DNA of 64,000 nt, taken from Crotalaria pallida. Taxonomy: Eukaryota; Streptophyta; Magnoliopsida; Fabales; Fabaceae. The notes under the pieces were generated by a model, which worked only from the letters and a program-made list of their open reading frames with translations, did no database searches and had not been told where the DNA came from. Location: positions 118,365,001 through 118,429,000 of the forward strand of contig CM075655.1 of assembly GCA_037953625.1 (NCBI GenBank), read 5' to 3'. The translations under genes were made by a program, and so were the position numbers. Below, piece by piece: positions 34,719 through 47,040 of the stretch (positions are counted from its first letter, which is position 1; every line of letters begins with the position of its first letter).

Positions 34719-37700
34719 ATGCAAACTAATGTTACGTCTGTACCAGTTTTTAATGGGCTTAACTTCTCTGAATGGAGCGATCAAATTCAATTCCATTTAG
34801 GTTTCATGGATCTTGATTTGACAATCCAACCAGAGGAGCCCGCTGCTATTACTGATGCTAGCAGCGAGGAAGAGATAGCCTACCATAAAGCATGGGAAAG
34901 ATCTAACAGGCTCAGCCTGATATTTATGAAAATGACTGTTGCAAACAATATTAAGACATCTCTCCCCAAAACTGAAAGTGCTAAAGAATTTATGAGTTTT
35001 GTGGGAGAGCGCTCCCAAACTGCTGATAAGTCTCTTGCTGGGACATTAATGAGTACGTTGACCACCATGAAGTTTGATGGTTCACGTACTATGCATGAAC
35101 ATGTCAGTGACATGATAAATATTGCAGCAAGACTTAAGATCTTGGGAATGGCTGTGAACGAGAACTTCCTCGTGCAATTTGTGCTTAACTCATTACCGTC
35201 TGAGTATGGCCCATTCCAAATGAATTACAACACCATGAAAGACAAATGGAATGTGCATGAATTGCACAGTATGTTGGTTCAAGAGGAAACGAGACTTAAG
35301 AACCTTGGAAGTCACTCTGTTCATTATGTAAGCAACCAAGGACATCAAGGAGCTGGAAAGAATTATGTGAAGAAACATGATAAAGGCAAGGACCCACTGA
35401 AGGTTAATGAGGTATCTGCAAAAATCCAGAAGAAGGGACCTCGTGATGATAAATGTCGTTTCTGTGGAAAATCTGGACATTTCCAGAAGAACTGCCCAAA
35501 ACGAAAGAATTGGTTCGAGAAAAAGGGTAAGCAAAATGCTTATGTATGTTATGAATCGAATTTAACTGAAGTTCCACGTAATACTTGGTGGATTGATTCT
35601 GGATGTACGACTCATGTTTCTAACACGATGCAGGGATTCCGTTCAATCCAAACCATAAACCCAAATGAGAAGTTCGTGTTCATGGGGAATAGAGTGAAGG
35701 CACTAGTGGAAGCAGTCGGGACTTATCGTTTAATCCTTGACACTGGGCATCACCTAGATTTATTTGAGACTCTTTACGTACCTAGTTTATCTAGAAATTT
35801 GATTTCATTATCTAGACTTGATGCTACTAGTTATTCTTTTAATTTTGGTTCTGGATGTTTCAGTTTATTTAAGCATAATCATCTCATTGGTACTGGTTTT
35901 TTATGTGATGGTTTATATAAATTGAAATTGGATAATTTATATGCTGAAAGTGTTTTAACCCTGCATCATACTATTGGTACTAAACGTAGTTTAGTAGATG
36001 AATGTTCTGCTAACTTGTGGCATAAGCGTTTGGGTCACATCTCCAAGGTAAGAATGGAAAGGCTTGTAAAGAATGAAGTCCTTCCAGACTTGGATTTTAC
36101 TGACCTAAGAATTTGTGTGGATTGTATAAAAGGAAAATTAACAAAACACAGAAAGAAAGGAGCCACAAGAAGCAACCAGCTTCTTGAAATTGTGCACACC
36201 GATATTTGTGGACCTTTTGATGTTAATTCTTTCGGAAAAGAAAAATATTTTATCACCTTTATTGACGATTTTTCACGTTATGGTTATATTTACTTGTTGT
36301 ATGAAAAATCTCAAGCAGTAAATGCATTAGAAATTTATTTAAATGAAGTAGAAAGACAACTAGATAGAAAAGTGAAAATTGTTAGGTATGATAGAGGTGG
36401 TGAGTATTACGGAAGATATGATGAAACTGGGCAACACCCAGGTCCTTTTGCTAAACTTATAGAGAAACGCGGTATTTGTGCGCAATACACAATGCCAGGT
36501 ACACCAGAACAAAATGGTGTATCAGAAAGGCGTAATAGAACATTATTGGATATGGTTAGGAGTATGATAAGTCATTCGTCTTTACCTATATTTTTGTGGA
36601 TGTATGCCTTGAAAACTGCAATGTATTTGTTGAATAGGGTTCCTAGTAAGGCAGTTCCAAAGACATCTTTTGAACTGTGGACTGGTAGGAAACCTAGCTT
36701 AAGACACCTGCATGTTTGGGGTTGGCCGGCAGAAGTAAGGGTTTATAATCCACAAGAAAAGAAATTGGATGCAAGAACAATTAGTGGTTATTTTATTGGT
36801 TATCCAGAAAAGTCAAAAGGGTATAGATTTTATTGTCCTAACCATAGTTTGAGAATTGTTGAAACTGGAAATGCTAGGTTCATTGAAAATGATGAAATTA
36901 GTGGGAGTACGCTTCCACAAGATGGAAGTGTGTCTTGTCCACGAAATGTGGAAATTAAGGAAGTTAGAGTACAAGTTCCTGTAGCTCGTCCCTCTAGCTC
37001 AATTATAAATGTTCCTCTAATTGTTGCACCGGATAATAATTTGGAGGAGCAACAAATAAATGAACCTGCTATTCATAATGAACCTATCGTAGAGGAGCCA
37101 CAAGAAATAGTAATAGTATTAAGGAGATCTTAAAGAGCAAGAAAGTCTGCTATTTCGAATGATTTTGTGGTTTATCTACAAGAGTTAGAATCTGACTTGA
37201 GCATTAAAAATAATGACCCAGTTTCGTTTTCACAAGCCGTTAGTTGTAATAATTCTGATAAGTGGTTAGATGCCATGAAAGAAGAGTTGAAATCCATGGA
37301 ACATAATGTCGTATGGGTCCTTGTAGAACTGCCTGAAGGTTGCAAGAGAGTTGGGTGCAAGTGGGTCTATAAGACCAAACGTGACTCTCATGGCAACCTT
37401 GAACGTTACAAGGCCAGACTTGTTGCAAAGGGTTACACTCAGAAAAATGACATTGACTATAACGAGACCTTTTCACCAGTCTCACGAAAGGATTCATTCA
37501 GAATTATCATGGCACTGGTAGCCCATTACGACTTGGAGTTACACCAGATGGATGTGAAAACAGCCTTTCTTAATGGAGATTTAGAAGAAAATGTTTACAT
37601 GGACCAACCAGAAGGATTCTTGGTGGAAGGAAAGGAACACATGGTGTGCAAATTAAAGAAATCAATATATGGACTTAAACAAGCATCCCGCCAATGGTAT

Positions 37701-38792
37701 TTAAAGTTCAATAATACCGTTGTTTCTTTTGGTTTTAAGGAAAACACCGTTGACCGGTGTATATACCTGAAGGTTAGTGGGAGCAAGCTTATTTTTTTGG
37801 TTTTATATGTTGATGATATATTGCTTGCAACTAATGATCTTGGTCTTTTACACGAGACTAAGGAATTTCTTTCTAGTAATTTTGAAATGAAAGATATGGG
37901 TGAGGCATCCTATGTGATAGGAATAGAAATATTCCGGAACAGGTCACAAGGATTGTTAGGACTGTCTCAGAAAGCATATATTAATAAAGTACTAGGAAGA
38001 TTTCACATGGAAAAATGTTCAGCATCACCCGTTCCAATTCAGAAAGGAGATAAGTTTAGTCTCATGCAATGTCCTAAAAGTGATTTGGAACGGAAACAAA
38101 TGGAAGCAATTCCGTATGCATCTGTAGTTGGGAATATTATGTATGCTCAGACTTGTACTCGACCAGACATAAGCTTTGCAGCTGGAATGCTAGGGAGATA
38201 CCAAAGTAATCCCGGATTAGATCACTGGAAAGCTGCAAAGAAGGTTCTGAGATATCTGCAGGGAACAAAAGAACACATGCTTACGTATAGAAGGTCTGAT
38301 CACCTTGAGGTGATTGGGTATTCAGATTCAGACTTTGCTGGATGTGTGGATACAAGGAAATCCACTCACGGCTATGTATTTCTTTTAGCCGGAGGAGCAG
38401 TCTCATGGAAGAGTGCGAAAGAATCAGTTGTTGCCACGTCTACCATGGAAGCTGAATTTGTAGCTTGTTTTGAGGCTACAGTGCACGCTAATTGGCTGCG
38501 GAATTTTATTTCGGGGCTTAGAATAGTCGACAGCATTGCTAGGCCGCTGAAAATTTATTGTGATAATTCCGCAGCAGTCTTCTTTTCTAAGAACGACAAG
38601 TACTCCAAAGGTGCTAAGCATATGGAAGTGAAGTACTTTGGCGTGAAAGAAGATGTTCAGAAACAAAGAGTGTCAATAGAACATATTAGCACAAATCTTA
38701 TGGTAGCTGACTCATTAACAAAAGGGTTACCGCCTAAGGCATTTAGTGAACATGTTGAAAGTATGGGCATTATTGTTATTAAGGATTATTGA
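34719..38792 (+). pseudogene. Copia gag-pol reading frame with one in-frame stop
   Basis: One frame from 34719 to 38792, broken by a single TAA at 37131-37133 between the integrase C-terminal region and reverse transcriptase. Domains in order (codon from 34719): gag (about 1-230), zinc knuckle CRFCGKSGHFQKNC (about 246), aspartic protease WIDSGCTTHVS (about 291), GAG-pre-integrase LWHKRLGHIS (about 433), integrase core with HTDICGPF (about 493), IDDFSRYGY (about 515) and PEQNGVSERRNR (about 596), reverse transcriptase with AFLNGDLEENVYMDQPEG and YVDDILLAT (about 1030), and RNase H with GYSDSDFAGC and YCDNSAA. Apart from the stop I see no frameshift. The stop would prevent reverse transcriptase synthesis unless read through, so the copy is probably non-autonomous. 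Confidence 0.93.
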
Positions 38793-39194
38793 ATTTGATG
38801 TTAACATCCTTTATTATTATCATGTAATTGACACTCTGAGCTCATTTTATGATATATGTTTCTGATTACCTGTTTTCTAGAACAGCATGCATTATTGTGT
38901 TAGAGTAATGTAAACAGGTATTATCTTGAACAAAGACATTATGGACCAATTATATATTTCCCAATTATAGATCAGGTTAAGGAAAAGACTACTTTGTGGT
39001 ACATGGAAGGAACTATGTTGAATAAATGGCATACAACCGCTATGACCCGAATTAGTTCCTATCTTTAACTATGATTAATCGAGTATCTAATTATAGAATG
39101 ATTTAGTTATATAAATGTGCATTAATTGTTTGTTTAATTATTTTGTTTATTAAACCATAATGTTGAATTATGTCACATGAGCCAAGTGAGAGAA

Positions 39195-39646
39195 TGTAAG
39201 ATTTTATATCTTAGTATGTCTCATGTGATGTGCATGTGACATGTATTGAATTGTGTTTAGTAAATAATTAATTAAATCTTAATGGGCTAAATCATATTTA
39301 GATAATAAGGGGATTGTTTCTAAATGTCCATTAGCTTGATGGAAACCAATGGATAAGAGATAAGGGTTTTACCTATTTATGAGAAACAGGTCATGTTCCT
39401 GGCGATAACGTATTCTCTCTTTTACCATCACATAACGATACAGAAAGAATAGTAGAGAAGACAAAGGAATAGAAACCTTGTTTCCTGGCTTTTGATCAAA
39501 GGACGTTGGAGATCTCTCTCAAGTATAGCAATGGATAGAGGTTAGTAATTATATTCTCTTATCATCTCTATAACACGTGAAAGTCATGTAATTTCAAGAT
39601 ACCTATTGTTGTAGTTGTAACGAATAAATTAAAACTACAACTTATA
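39195..39646 (+). repeat. 3' LTR of the copia element
   Basis: 452 bp, about 98% identical to the 5' LTR. A purine-rich tract (aagtgagagaa) just before it (39184-39194) is the likely polypurine priming site. Confidence 0.93.
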
Positions 39647-40545
39647 GGTAGATCAAAATCTAGGTAGATACAAAATATATGTAACTATTCAAGATATAGC
39701 TAGAAATATGTGGTTTGTGATATTTTTTTTAATGCCTTCATGTTAATTTCTCTCTCTTTTTTTTTCTTTTTTTTTTTTTTTTTTTTTTTGCACATACAGA
39801 TCAAATATCTTGATTTTGCTTATCAAAAAAGAGATCAATGCTCTTGTGCTTAAGACGTGAAGCTCTTTACACTTCAAAGGATGTGCAGGGTCAAGCTCTA
39901 TAGCTTGGAAAGGATGATGATGCATCGTCATCTATGAGGGATGGAGTTTTCTGAATTTAATTTAAAGTCACATGAGACTACAATATAATCATGGGGTATT
40001 TTCTGGCTTTCACCCTGCTACTATATGAGATCGTAGAGGAAGATTGAACTCAATGGAAGCGAAGACTAGCTTCCTGAGGTTGAAGAAGGAGTTCATATGA
40101 GCTTTTGGTCTCTTCGAATCAAATTCACTTTCATCTAGCTACTCATGCAACAACGACTTTGATCATGTTGATATGATCGGTATTGTATCAAAGATGATTT
40201 GATTTGGGAGGACCATAAATTATAAGACTTTGTGAGGTTGACATGATAAAACTTTATGTTTTGATAATCAACTTTTAAGTTATTTTAAATTGATTTTTTT
40301 TAAAAGCTTGAATCTTAACCGTTTTAAAAATAGTTGTGCAATGTGGCTATCCATCATGAAAAAACAGATAACCACTCTCTTTATTTCACTCATAAATATT
40401 ATGGTAATCTAAGATTATTAGTAGCAAAATCAAATTCAATAATAAAAAAATGAAAATTCATGCTTATTCGGTAATTTTTAGTTAAGAAAAATATTCAATT
40501 ATTATTTTCAAATTTACTCAATTTTCCTTATTACATATTACATTT

Positions 40546-40656
40546 TTTTAAGGTAAGAAAAAATTCATTAAAAGCAAGAAGCAAAAGATATGCTTCCAGC
40601 CAGAGAAAAAACACAATATCCAAGTTACAACACAGCCACTATTGCAGACAAGAAAA
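40546..40656 (-). mobile_element. Short LINE-like insertion
   Basis: About 110 bp starting with a T run on the plus strand, flanked by an 11-bp repeat atattacattt (40535-40545 and 40657-40667). The interior resembles LINE 3' ends (inverse of 'aaaaaattcattaaaagcaa'). Confidence 0.5.
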
Positions 40657-40667
40657 ATATTACATTT

Positions 40668-43437
40668 AACTATATATTCTCAATTTTCAACGCCAATTGG
40701 TGCTTAAAATCAATTGATATAATAGGGATAAGAATTATTGGTTTGGCTGAGTGAGATTTACAAAAATTTCCTTATTGATGCGTAAAAACATTAGTTATAA
40801 TTATAAATAGTTTTAGAAAATAAAAGTATATACTCCCTCCGTTTTATTATTACGGTAAAATTTAAAAAGTCAATGAAAACAAAAATTAATATTTTGCATT
40901 AATTGCAAATGAATATCATACATATTTATATCACTGTTTTATTTTTATAATAATAATAATAATAAATCAAATATTTACTTTATAGTAATTTTTTTATCAG
41001 CATTTACTTTATAGTAATTGAGTCAATCTTTTCTTAATTACTCAATTGTATATATAATATTTCATTTTTAATTTAATTTGAGAAAAATATTCTGATGTCT
41101 CATCGATATAATAATAATTTGATGTTTTAAATTTGAATATTAAAAACGAATTAAATATGTTATATCAATCAATTTAATTAAATATGAGATTTTCACATTT
41201 TGAATATGAAGTTTATATCAATGAGTAAGTTTCTGCATACCAAATTTATGACATTATTTTTTTTAAATAAATCAAATGAAATCAATTAATTATTCATAAA
41301 TAAATTTTTTTATGAACTAAATATACACATAAATATTTTGATTATTATTGCCTAAATATATTTAATTCCAACTAAATTATTTTATAAATTATTATATAAT
41401 GTAAAAATCATTTACAATTTAATTATGTTTTTTTAATGGATGATGTAAGTTATCATGGTTAGATTTATTAAAATCAAATTTATTAATGGAAAACAATTTT
41501 TTTTTTAGAAATCAACTTTTAAATAAATCATAGATCAATATATTTGTTAACTATTTGATTTAATATGATTTTGACCTCCTAATTTTTAAACGGTGGCGGT
41601 ATAATAGTAAAAAATATTTCATCGTTGTATATTATATATAAGTATCCTTCAGTCATTCCACATATTTATATCGACCACCCTATATAATAATAATATATTG
41701 TAAAACATTTTCTTGGTTTTCGTTTTTTTTTCTATAGATTTAACTTTTTTTAGAAAATTAGGTTGTATTTTATTTTCTCCTCTTCACTCTCAAGCCTTTC
41801 TTATGCTCTCATTTTTTTTAAAGAATTTATTTATCTTTTCTAAAATTTACTTATTTTTTTTTTCATTCTTGAAATTGTGATGATATGGTCTGTTTTAGCA
41901 AATCCCTTTGTCAAAGTGTAATCCGTATGAAATTGTGCATATATAATTCGTTTAGACAAGTAATTGTCAATGCAGGCCCGATCCTGATATATTTTGGGTC
42001 CTAGGGAGAAATTATTTTTTGGACCCTAATAATTTTTTTTATGAAAAATAAATCAATAAAAACATGCAATGTATTTATACTTCCTTTTTCTTATAAAGAT
42101 GGTAAAAAATAGTAAATTTTTTTGTCTCTAACTAAAACTAAAGTAATTAATGAAAATGTTTAAAACTTGTAAACTTTGTATTGTGATTGGTTGATTAATG
42201 CAAAATGCATTAAATTAGTTGTTTTGATAATTGGTTAATGTATTAGACTAACCATTAAATTTATATCTCTTTAACTTTTTGACTTTTATAAGTTTTCACA
42301 AGTATTTAACTTTCAAAATAGCAGCAATAACCAAAAAAAAAATCAATAATAGGCTTTTTTTTAGACTGTGAAAAGTACCGTTTTAGTAATTGAGTTTTTT
42401 TCTCATTTTTTTGTGCATAAGCTAATTATTCAGAACAAACGGCTATTTATTAGGAACAAATATTGATAGAGGGCTTCCACACTAAGATTATGACTTCAAA
42501 TAAGTATTAAATGATGCTTCTCAGTTCTTACATCCGTGTATGTGAGTGGAACCAGCGGAAGTTCAAAAGTCTAATAAAAATAGAGACAAATTGAAGTTGA
42601 AGGACCCCTTTTTGCTGCAAGTGTACAACTGAATAAGCAGTAAAAAAAAATAATAATTTTGTTTAAAATGAGAAAGTACTAAAAAAAAATGGAACCCCTT
42701 AATTTCTTGAGCCCAGGGCAGGGGCAACAGGGCCTGTGTCAATGTTTGGCTCTCCATTTTTTTTTTCTTCTAAATCAATAATTACATTTTCATTTTTTAT
42801 ATTGTTTTCATTTAAACAAGTGATTGTCAATGTTTAACTCTCATTTTTTTTTCTTCTAAATCATTAATTACATTTTCATTTTTTAAAAAAAAGTTTGTTC
42901 CATTTTTACTTGAAATTTGTGATAACTTTGAACATTTTTCATTTGATTTTTCTTCTTATAATCGTCTTATTTTGTCACTTTTTTCATTTTCAATTTTATA
43001 TTCAACTTCAATTACCTAATTTTATTAACTATTTTTTTATAGATTCGTTTGGAGTGTTAATGTTATTATTTTTCATACTTATTTTTAAATAAGATTATAG
43101 ATATTGACCTGATCTTTGAAACTGATATATATTTTCCAAATATTTTCTTTAATGGTGATTGAACCCTAAAAAAAATAAAATTAATCTTTGTTTTATCACT
43201 AAACTTATCACATTAATCACTTTATTGCTCATCTTTATAATTTTACAAACTTTAACAATCATAACCTTTTTTTTAACAAAACAGTTGGTCATTAATTTAT
43301 CAAATATATTACATGTACAAAAAATTTAAAAGTATATTCTACCAAAAAATTTATTTAAAAAAAAATTATTAAAAATTATTAAAACTAAAGATCCAGTTCA
43401 TCGTACAGGCTAAAAACTAGTTTACATATAATTTATA
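40668..43437. other. AT-rich intergenic DNA between P2 and the solo LTR
   Basis: I see no gene. There is a one-ended Stowaway-like start at about 40831 (ctccctccgttttattatta), a short (AAT)n run near 40950 and a repeated 'tttttttcttctaaatca' phrase at 42758 and 42848. The open frames are low-complexity. Confidence 0.4.
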
Positions 43438-45320
43438 GGCTAAAATGCAATTTTAGTCCCTTTACATCTCCAAATTAAATATGCAATTTTGTCCCCTAAT
43501 ATTTCTTTCGAGTAGATTTGATCTCCCAAGTTTTGATGTAGCATGTAGTGTACATTTAGTTCTCTATTAGAGAGCCGTCTGTTAAAAACGATGGAAAACG
43601 AGGGAACGGTCTTAACAATCTACTAGAGGGGGGTGAATAGTAGTTGAAAGCAATAATACCAATTTTTCGTGATGTATTAAAATCGGTCGGATAAAGCTAG
43701 TTGTTCAGAGTAAAAATCCCGACTTTGAGCCGAGCAGTTCTTGATAACCAATTTTTAGACTGAGCACTGATTATTCGAGCTGCACACTCAAAGGATCAGG
43801 TTTGCAGCGGAAAATTACTAGCACTGTCAGAGCGTTAAGTTAGAGCTAAAGCAGTTCGATCAAATGCTCAGAATGTAAATGAATGCAGTAAAAAAAATGA
43901 GACACCGAGATTTATCCTGGTTCACTCACCAACACGGTGAGCTACGTCCAGTCCCCCTTAAAACCTTTAAGGAGCTTCTAATAAAATCAAATAGATAGAG
44001 ATTACACGGGATCAATTAAACCCACCAAGAGAGTACCAAACTCTTGGCTTCTACCTACTGATACAAAATGCCGAGCACAGCGTCAGACTTTCACAGTCTT
44101 GAAACCTTCAAGACACCTTGAAACCTCCAAGGATTTTCACCAAAGAACCTCCTTGGATTTTTGCTCAGGAACCTCCTAAGACTTCAATCGCCAAGAACCT
44201 CTTGAATGAACTTGGAAACCTTCCAAGATTTTCACCGTGCTTGAGAACAACTCAAGACTTAAAGAAATGGTTGAGTGAAAATGATGGCTCCAACCCGAAA
44301 CTCAAGTGTATAAGATTCTGGAGGTTTAATGAACAGATGAGTTTTCGATTGAGTGTTTGAGAAAGGCTTTTGAGAATGTAGAGAACTGATTTGAGGCTTG
44401 CTATATGAGTAAGAAAGGTTTGAACTCAAACTCTCAAGGTTCTCTTTTCTGCGGTCCGAGCATTAGTAAAACAGAGAATGAATATGAAAGTTTTTAGCTT
44501 TTGTTCTCTGTTCTTCTTTTTCTTTCTCTATGTGTTCGTGTATTTTTTTTTCCTCTTTGGAGAAGCTAAGACTCTACTTTTATAGTGGGGTACCAACGTA
44601 TAAGGTAGGAAAGAAAGGAAAGATTATTTTGGAATATGCCTTGATGCTCCCAACTGATATACCAGAACATTTTCTGCCATTTTTCTGCAAGTTCTGCTTT
44701 GTCTTTTCTTTATCAGACCAGTCCAAAACTGTCCCTTTCTAATTTTGAAATTTGAAGCTTGATGACAGTTGGGCGCCGTTGAGATGAGGACAAAAACTGT
44801 CAGCCACGCACAGTACTATACTGGTACATAATTAATGAGGTGCATGCGGGTTATACTTGCTTAAGGTTGAAGATGATGAACAATGTTGCCGAGCCTGACA
44901 ACAGTTCGAGCTTGACATCTTGTTTTAGCTTGACATCTTTTCGAGCATGGGAACTTTGAGAGGTAAACTCGATTTTTCCCTTGCTGAGCTGATCCCTCGG
45001 GCCAACTGGTAGACTCTGAGCGATGACTCGGATTGATCACTTCCGAGTACGTTTGAGCTCAAGATGATTAACTCCGACTTCATTCACAACGGTCCGGTCC
45101 ACTTATCCTTCCGAGCTAGATGTCAAGAGCACCGAGCGCGTCTTCGGAATTTTGACGTCTTTCTTATTCTGGTCGGATTCAATTTGTTTCCGTTGGTGGC
45201 CGAGATCAGAGATACTTCACGCTGAACTTGTTCATTGGTCATTTATTTGTCGTCATCAAAATCTTTGACTCAACACCGTCATTTGAAAACATTAAAGTAC
45301 CAAAAGTGCATTTAGGCCAT
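43438..45320. mobile_element. Fold-back element interrupted by a solo LTR
   Basis: The left end 'taggctaaaatgcaatttta' (43438) is mirrored by the right end 'aaaagtgcatttaggccata' (about 45304-45323). The two halves join at the CCGTC site when the LTR at 43580-45275 is removed. A related fold-back lies at 45768-46070. Confidence 0.55.
43580..45275 (-). mobile_element. Solo LTR, 1696 bp, SIRE/Maximus-like, minus orientation
   Basis: It starts TGTT and ends AACA on the plus strand. A perfect 5-bp duplication CCGTC flanks it (43575-43579 and 45276-45280). Read on the minus strand it begins TGTTGAGTCAAAGATTTTGA and near its end has 'ctattcacccccctctag', with the 'aaccaggataaatctcggtg' type block found in this LTR class. 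No gag-pol or second LTR is present, so it arose by LTR-LTR recombination. The open frame at 44118-44360 is a by-product of its 'accttcaag' subrepeats. Confidence 0.85.
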
Positions 45321-45767
45321 AAATATTTTTAAAAAATGAAAAATTATTAAAATCCTAAAAAAATAATTATAAAACTACATGTTTAAAAAATTAGAATCAT
45401 GACAGAAGAAGTCATTGTTCTTTCACATCAACAGGTTAATATTATTTTTTCATTTTCTTTCAAAAAAAACTTTGGCGTATCGATCAATTCATTTGCTTGA
45501 AGAATGAAGACGTAGCCGCTAACATTAACATAAATTGTAACATACTGTAGTTGCAAAAGTTGAAGAGAAACTGAAAAAAGAATCGGAATCCTAAATCCTA
45601 ACCTTAGCTTTAAAAATGATGAAGACAAAAGAACAATAATTTTTCAATTATAATTCTAATTTTTCATTATTTTATTAAATATGTAGTTTATAATTTTTTT
45701 TATAGGATTTTAATAGTTTTTATTTTTTTCTTTTAATATTTTTTTCTATTTTAAAAAAAAATTATGG

Positions 45768-46075
45768 CTTAAATACAATTTTGACCCTTTAACTTTTTTA
45801 AATATGTGATTTTTGTCCGACGATCCCTTAATTTTCCAAATTTGCAATTTTGATTTTGTACGTATTATTTTTAAAATAATCTGTCACTTAATATGATATG
45901 TGACTTCTTATGATTGGCTAAATGTATCATATTATTGATGACATAACGATCTTCTAATAAAGAGACTAAATGCACACAATAATAACATTTGGTGGACCAA
46001 ATTCACTAAAAAAAATATTTAGAAACCAAAATATCATATTTAAAAAAGTTAAAGGACCAAAACTGAATTTTATGA
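45768..46075. mobile_element. Fold-back element, related to the host of the solo LTR
   Basis: The left end 'ggcttaaatacaattttgac' is mirrored by the right end 'aaaggaccaaaactgaattt'. The middle carries the 'gatcttctaataaagagact' phrase also found in the neighbouring fold-back. Confidence 0.55.
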
Positions 46076-46904
46076 ACATCTTGAAGGAAAACAAAAAATT
46101 TAAATTAGTCTGACGTGTGCAATGCATTTATATAGCATTGTAACAACATACACTATTCATGTTAAATGGTAAATGCCACTTCGTTATTATTGAATAAATA
46201 ATATTATTATTTAATTTGAAATATTATAGATGTTATTAGTTTTAATATATTTTTATTTTTCAATTTCAATCACAAATATTGTTGATTTAACAACTTTATT
46301 ATATTATTACAGTACATACTTATAAATTTTATTATCACTGTTATTATTAATTTACAATTATTAGTGACATTACATTCAAATATTTGTTAGAAACTTAGAA
46401 TTGACTTGAAAACATTAATAACACTGGACTATTATTTCCTTACTCTAGATAATTTTTAAAAGACTTAATTAATAATTTTATTTATTAGATTAAAATTTAA
46501 TTTTTCATGAAAATCTAAACTTTGTTCTCAAAGGCATTTTTATTTTCTATAAATAATTAAATGTATCTTTTTAACGTACACACCATGGGTATAGATTAAT
46601 CAAATCTTAAAAATTAAATGTTTTTTGAAAACTAATAAATTTAATGAATTAAAAAATAATTATTAAATTTTTCAATATAATTTTACTATTTATATTCTCT
46701 TATTTTATGCATATACCAAATCTTAAAAACTTGAAAGTTAGAAGTCTCATATTCCATTCTAAATACCACCATTTGATAATTTGTTGATGAATTTAAATTT
46801 CTCTTTCCCCTTTCCCCATGAAAATTTAAAAAAAAAGCGAGGAAACAATTTCTTAGTACTATTAGGAAAGAGATGATAATTGAAGCAGCAAAACACATAA
46901 GAAA

Positions 46905-47040
46905 CGTGATGACAAGCTTCCAAAAACCGTCAAAACACAACTTTCTATGCAAATCCAGCCGTCCATTCTCAACAAAATTGCATCAAACGTAATTCATTCA
47001 TACATGTAGGGCCCACCATCTCTCCTCCTTCTCTATGCGT
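46905..47040 (+). promoter_or_regulatory. Promoter block of BRX gene C shared with gene A
   Basis: It contains 'gacaagcttccaaaaaccg', 'aaaacacaactttctatgcaaatc', 'cagccgtccattct' and 'acatgtagggccca' in the same order as 17818-17990 upstream of gene A. The leader intron must then end at 'ttgttgttgtgcag' (about 48145). Its start site was not found. Confidence 0.55.

Larger units (their letters stand above)
33322..39646 (+). mobile_element. Ty1/copia LTR retrotransposon, near full length
   Basis: Two 452-bp LTRs (33322-33773 and 39195-39646) enclose gag-pol. A perfect 5-bp target duplication ggtag flanks the element (33317-33321 and 39647-39651). I count about 9 differences between the LTRs (about 2%), which indicates a fairly recent insertion. 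The order protease, integrase, reverse transcriptase, RNase H is that of the copia superfamily. It lies in intron 1 of pseudogene P2 in the same orientation. Confidence 0.95.
33102..40115 (+). pseudogene. BRX pseudogene P2, split by a copia element
   Basis: Exon 1 (33102-33213) follows the conserved acceptor 'gttgttgtgcag'. Its start codon is ATA in place of ATG, and a 7-nt net length change (112 against 105 nt) shifts the frame to an early TGA; the frame of the end (HESGTTTSTNKSISPQ) is recovered only by the shift. Intron 1 matches gene C intron 1 but holds the 6.3-kb retrotransposon at 33322-39646. Exon 2 resumes at 39800 after 'gcacatacag' and reaches a TAA at its 18th codon, with further indels. 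It still shows the 'gatgatgatgcatcgtca', 'ggctttcaccctgcta' and 'gaggttgaagaaggagttca' blocks of gene C. Homology ends near 40115; exons 3-5 are not seen. Clearly dead, and closer to gene C than to A. Confidence 0.88.

Noticed and set aside
44118..44742. Open frames with Pro/Lys-rich repeats
   Set aside because: They lie inside the solo LTR and reflect its 'accttcaag'-type subrepeats.
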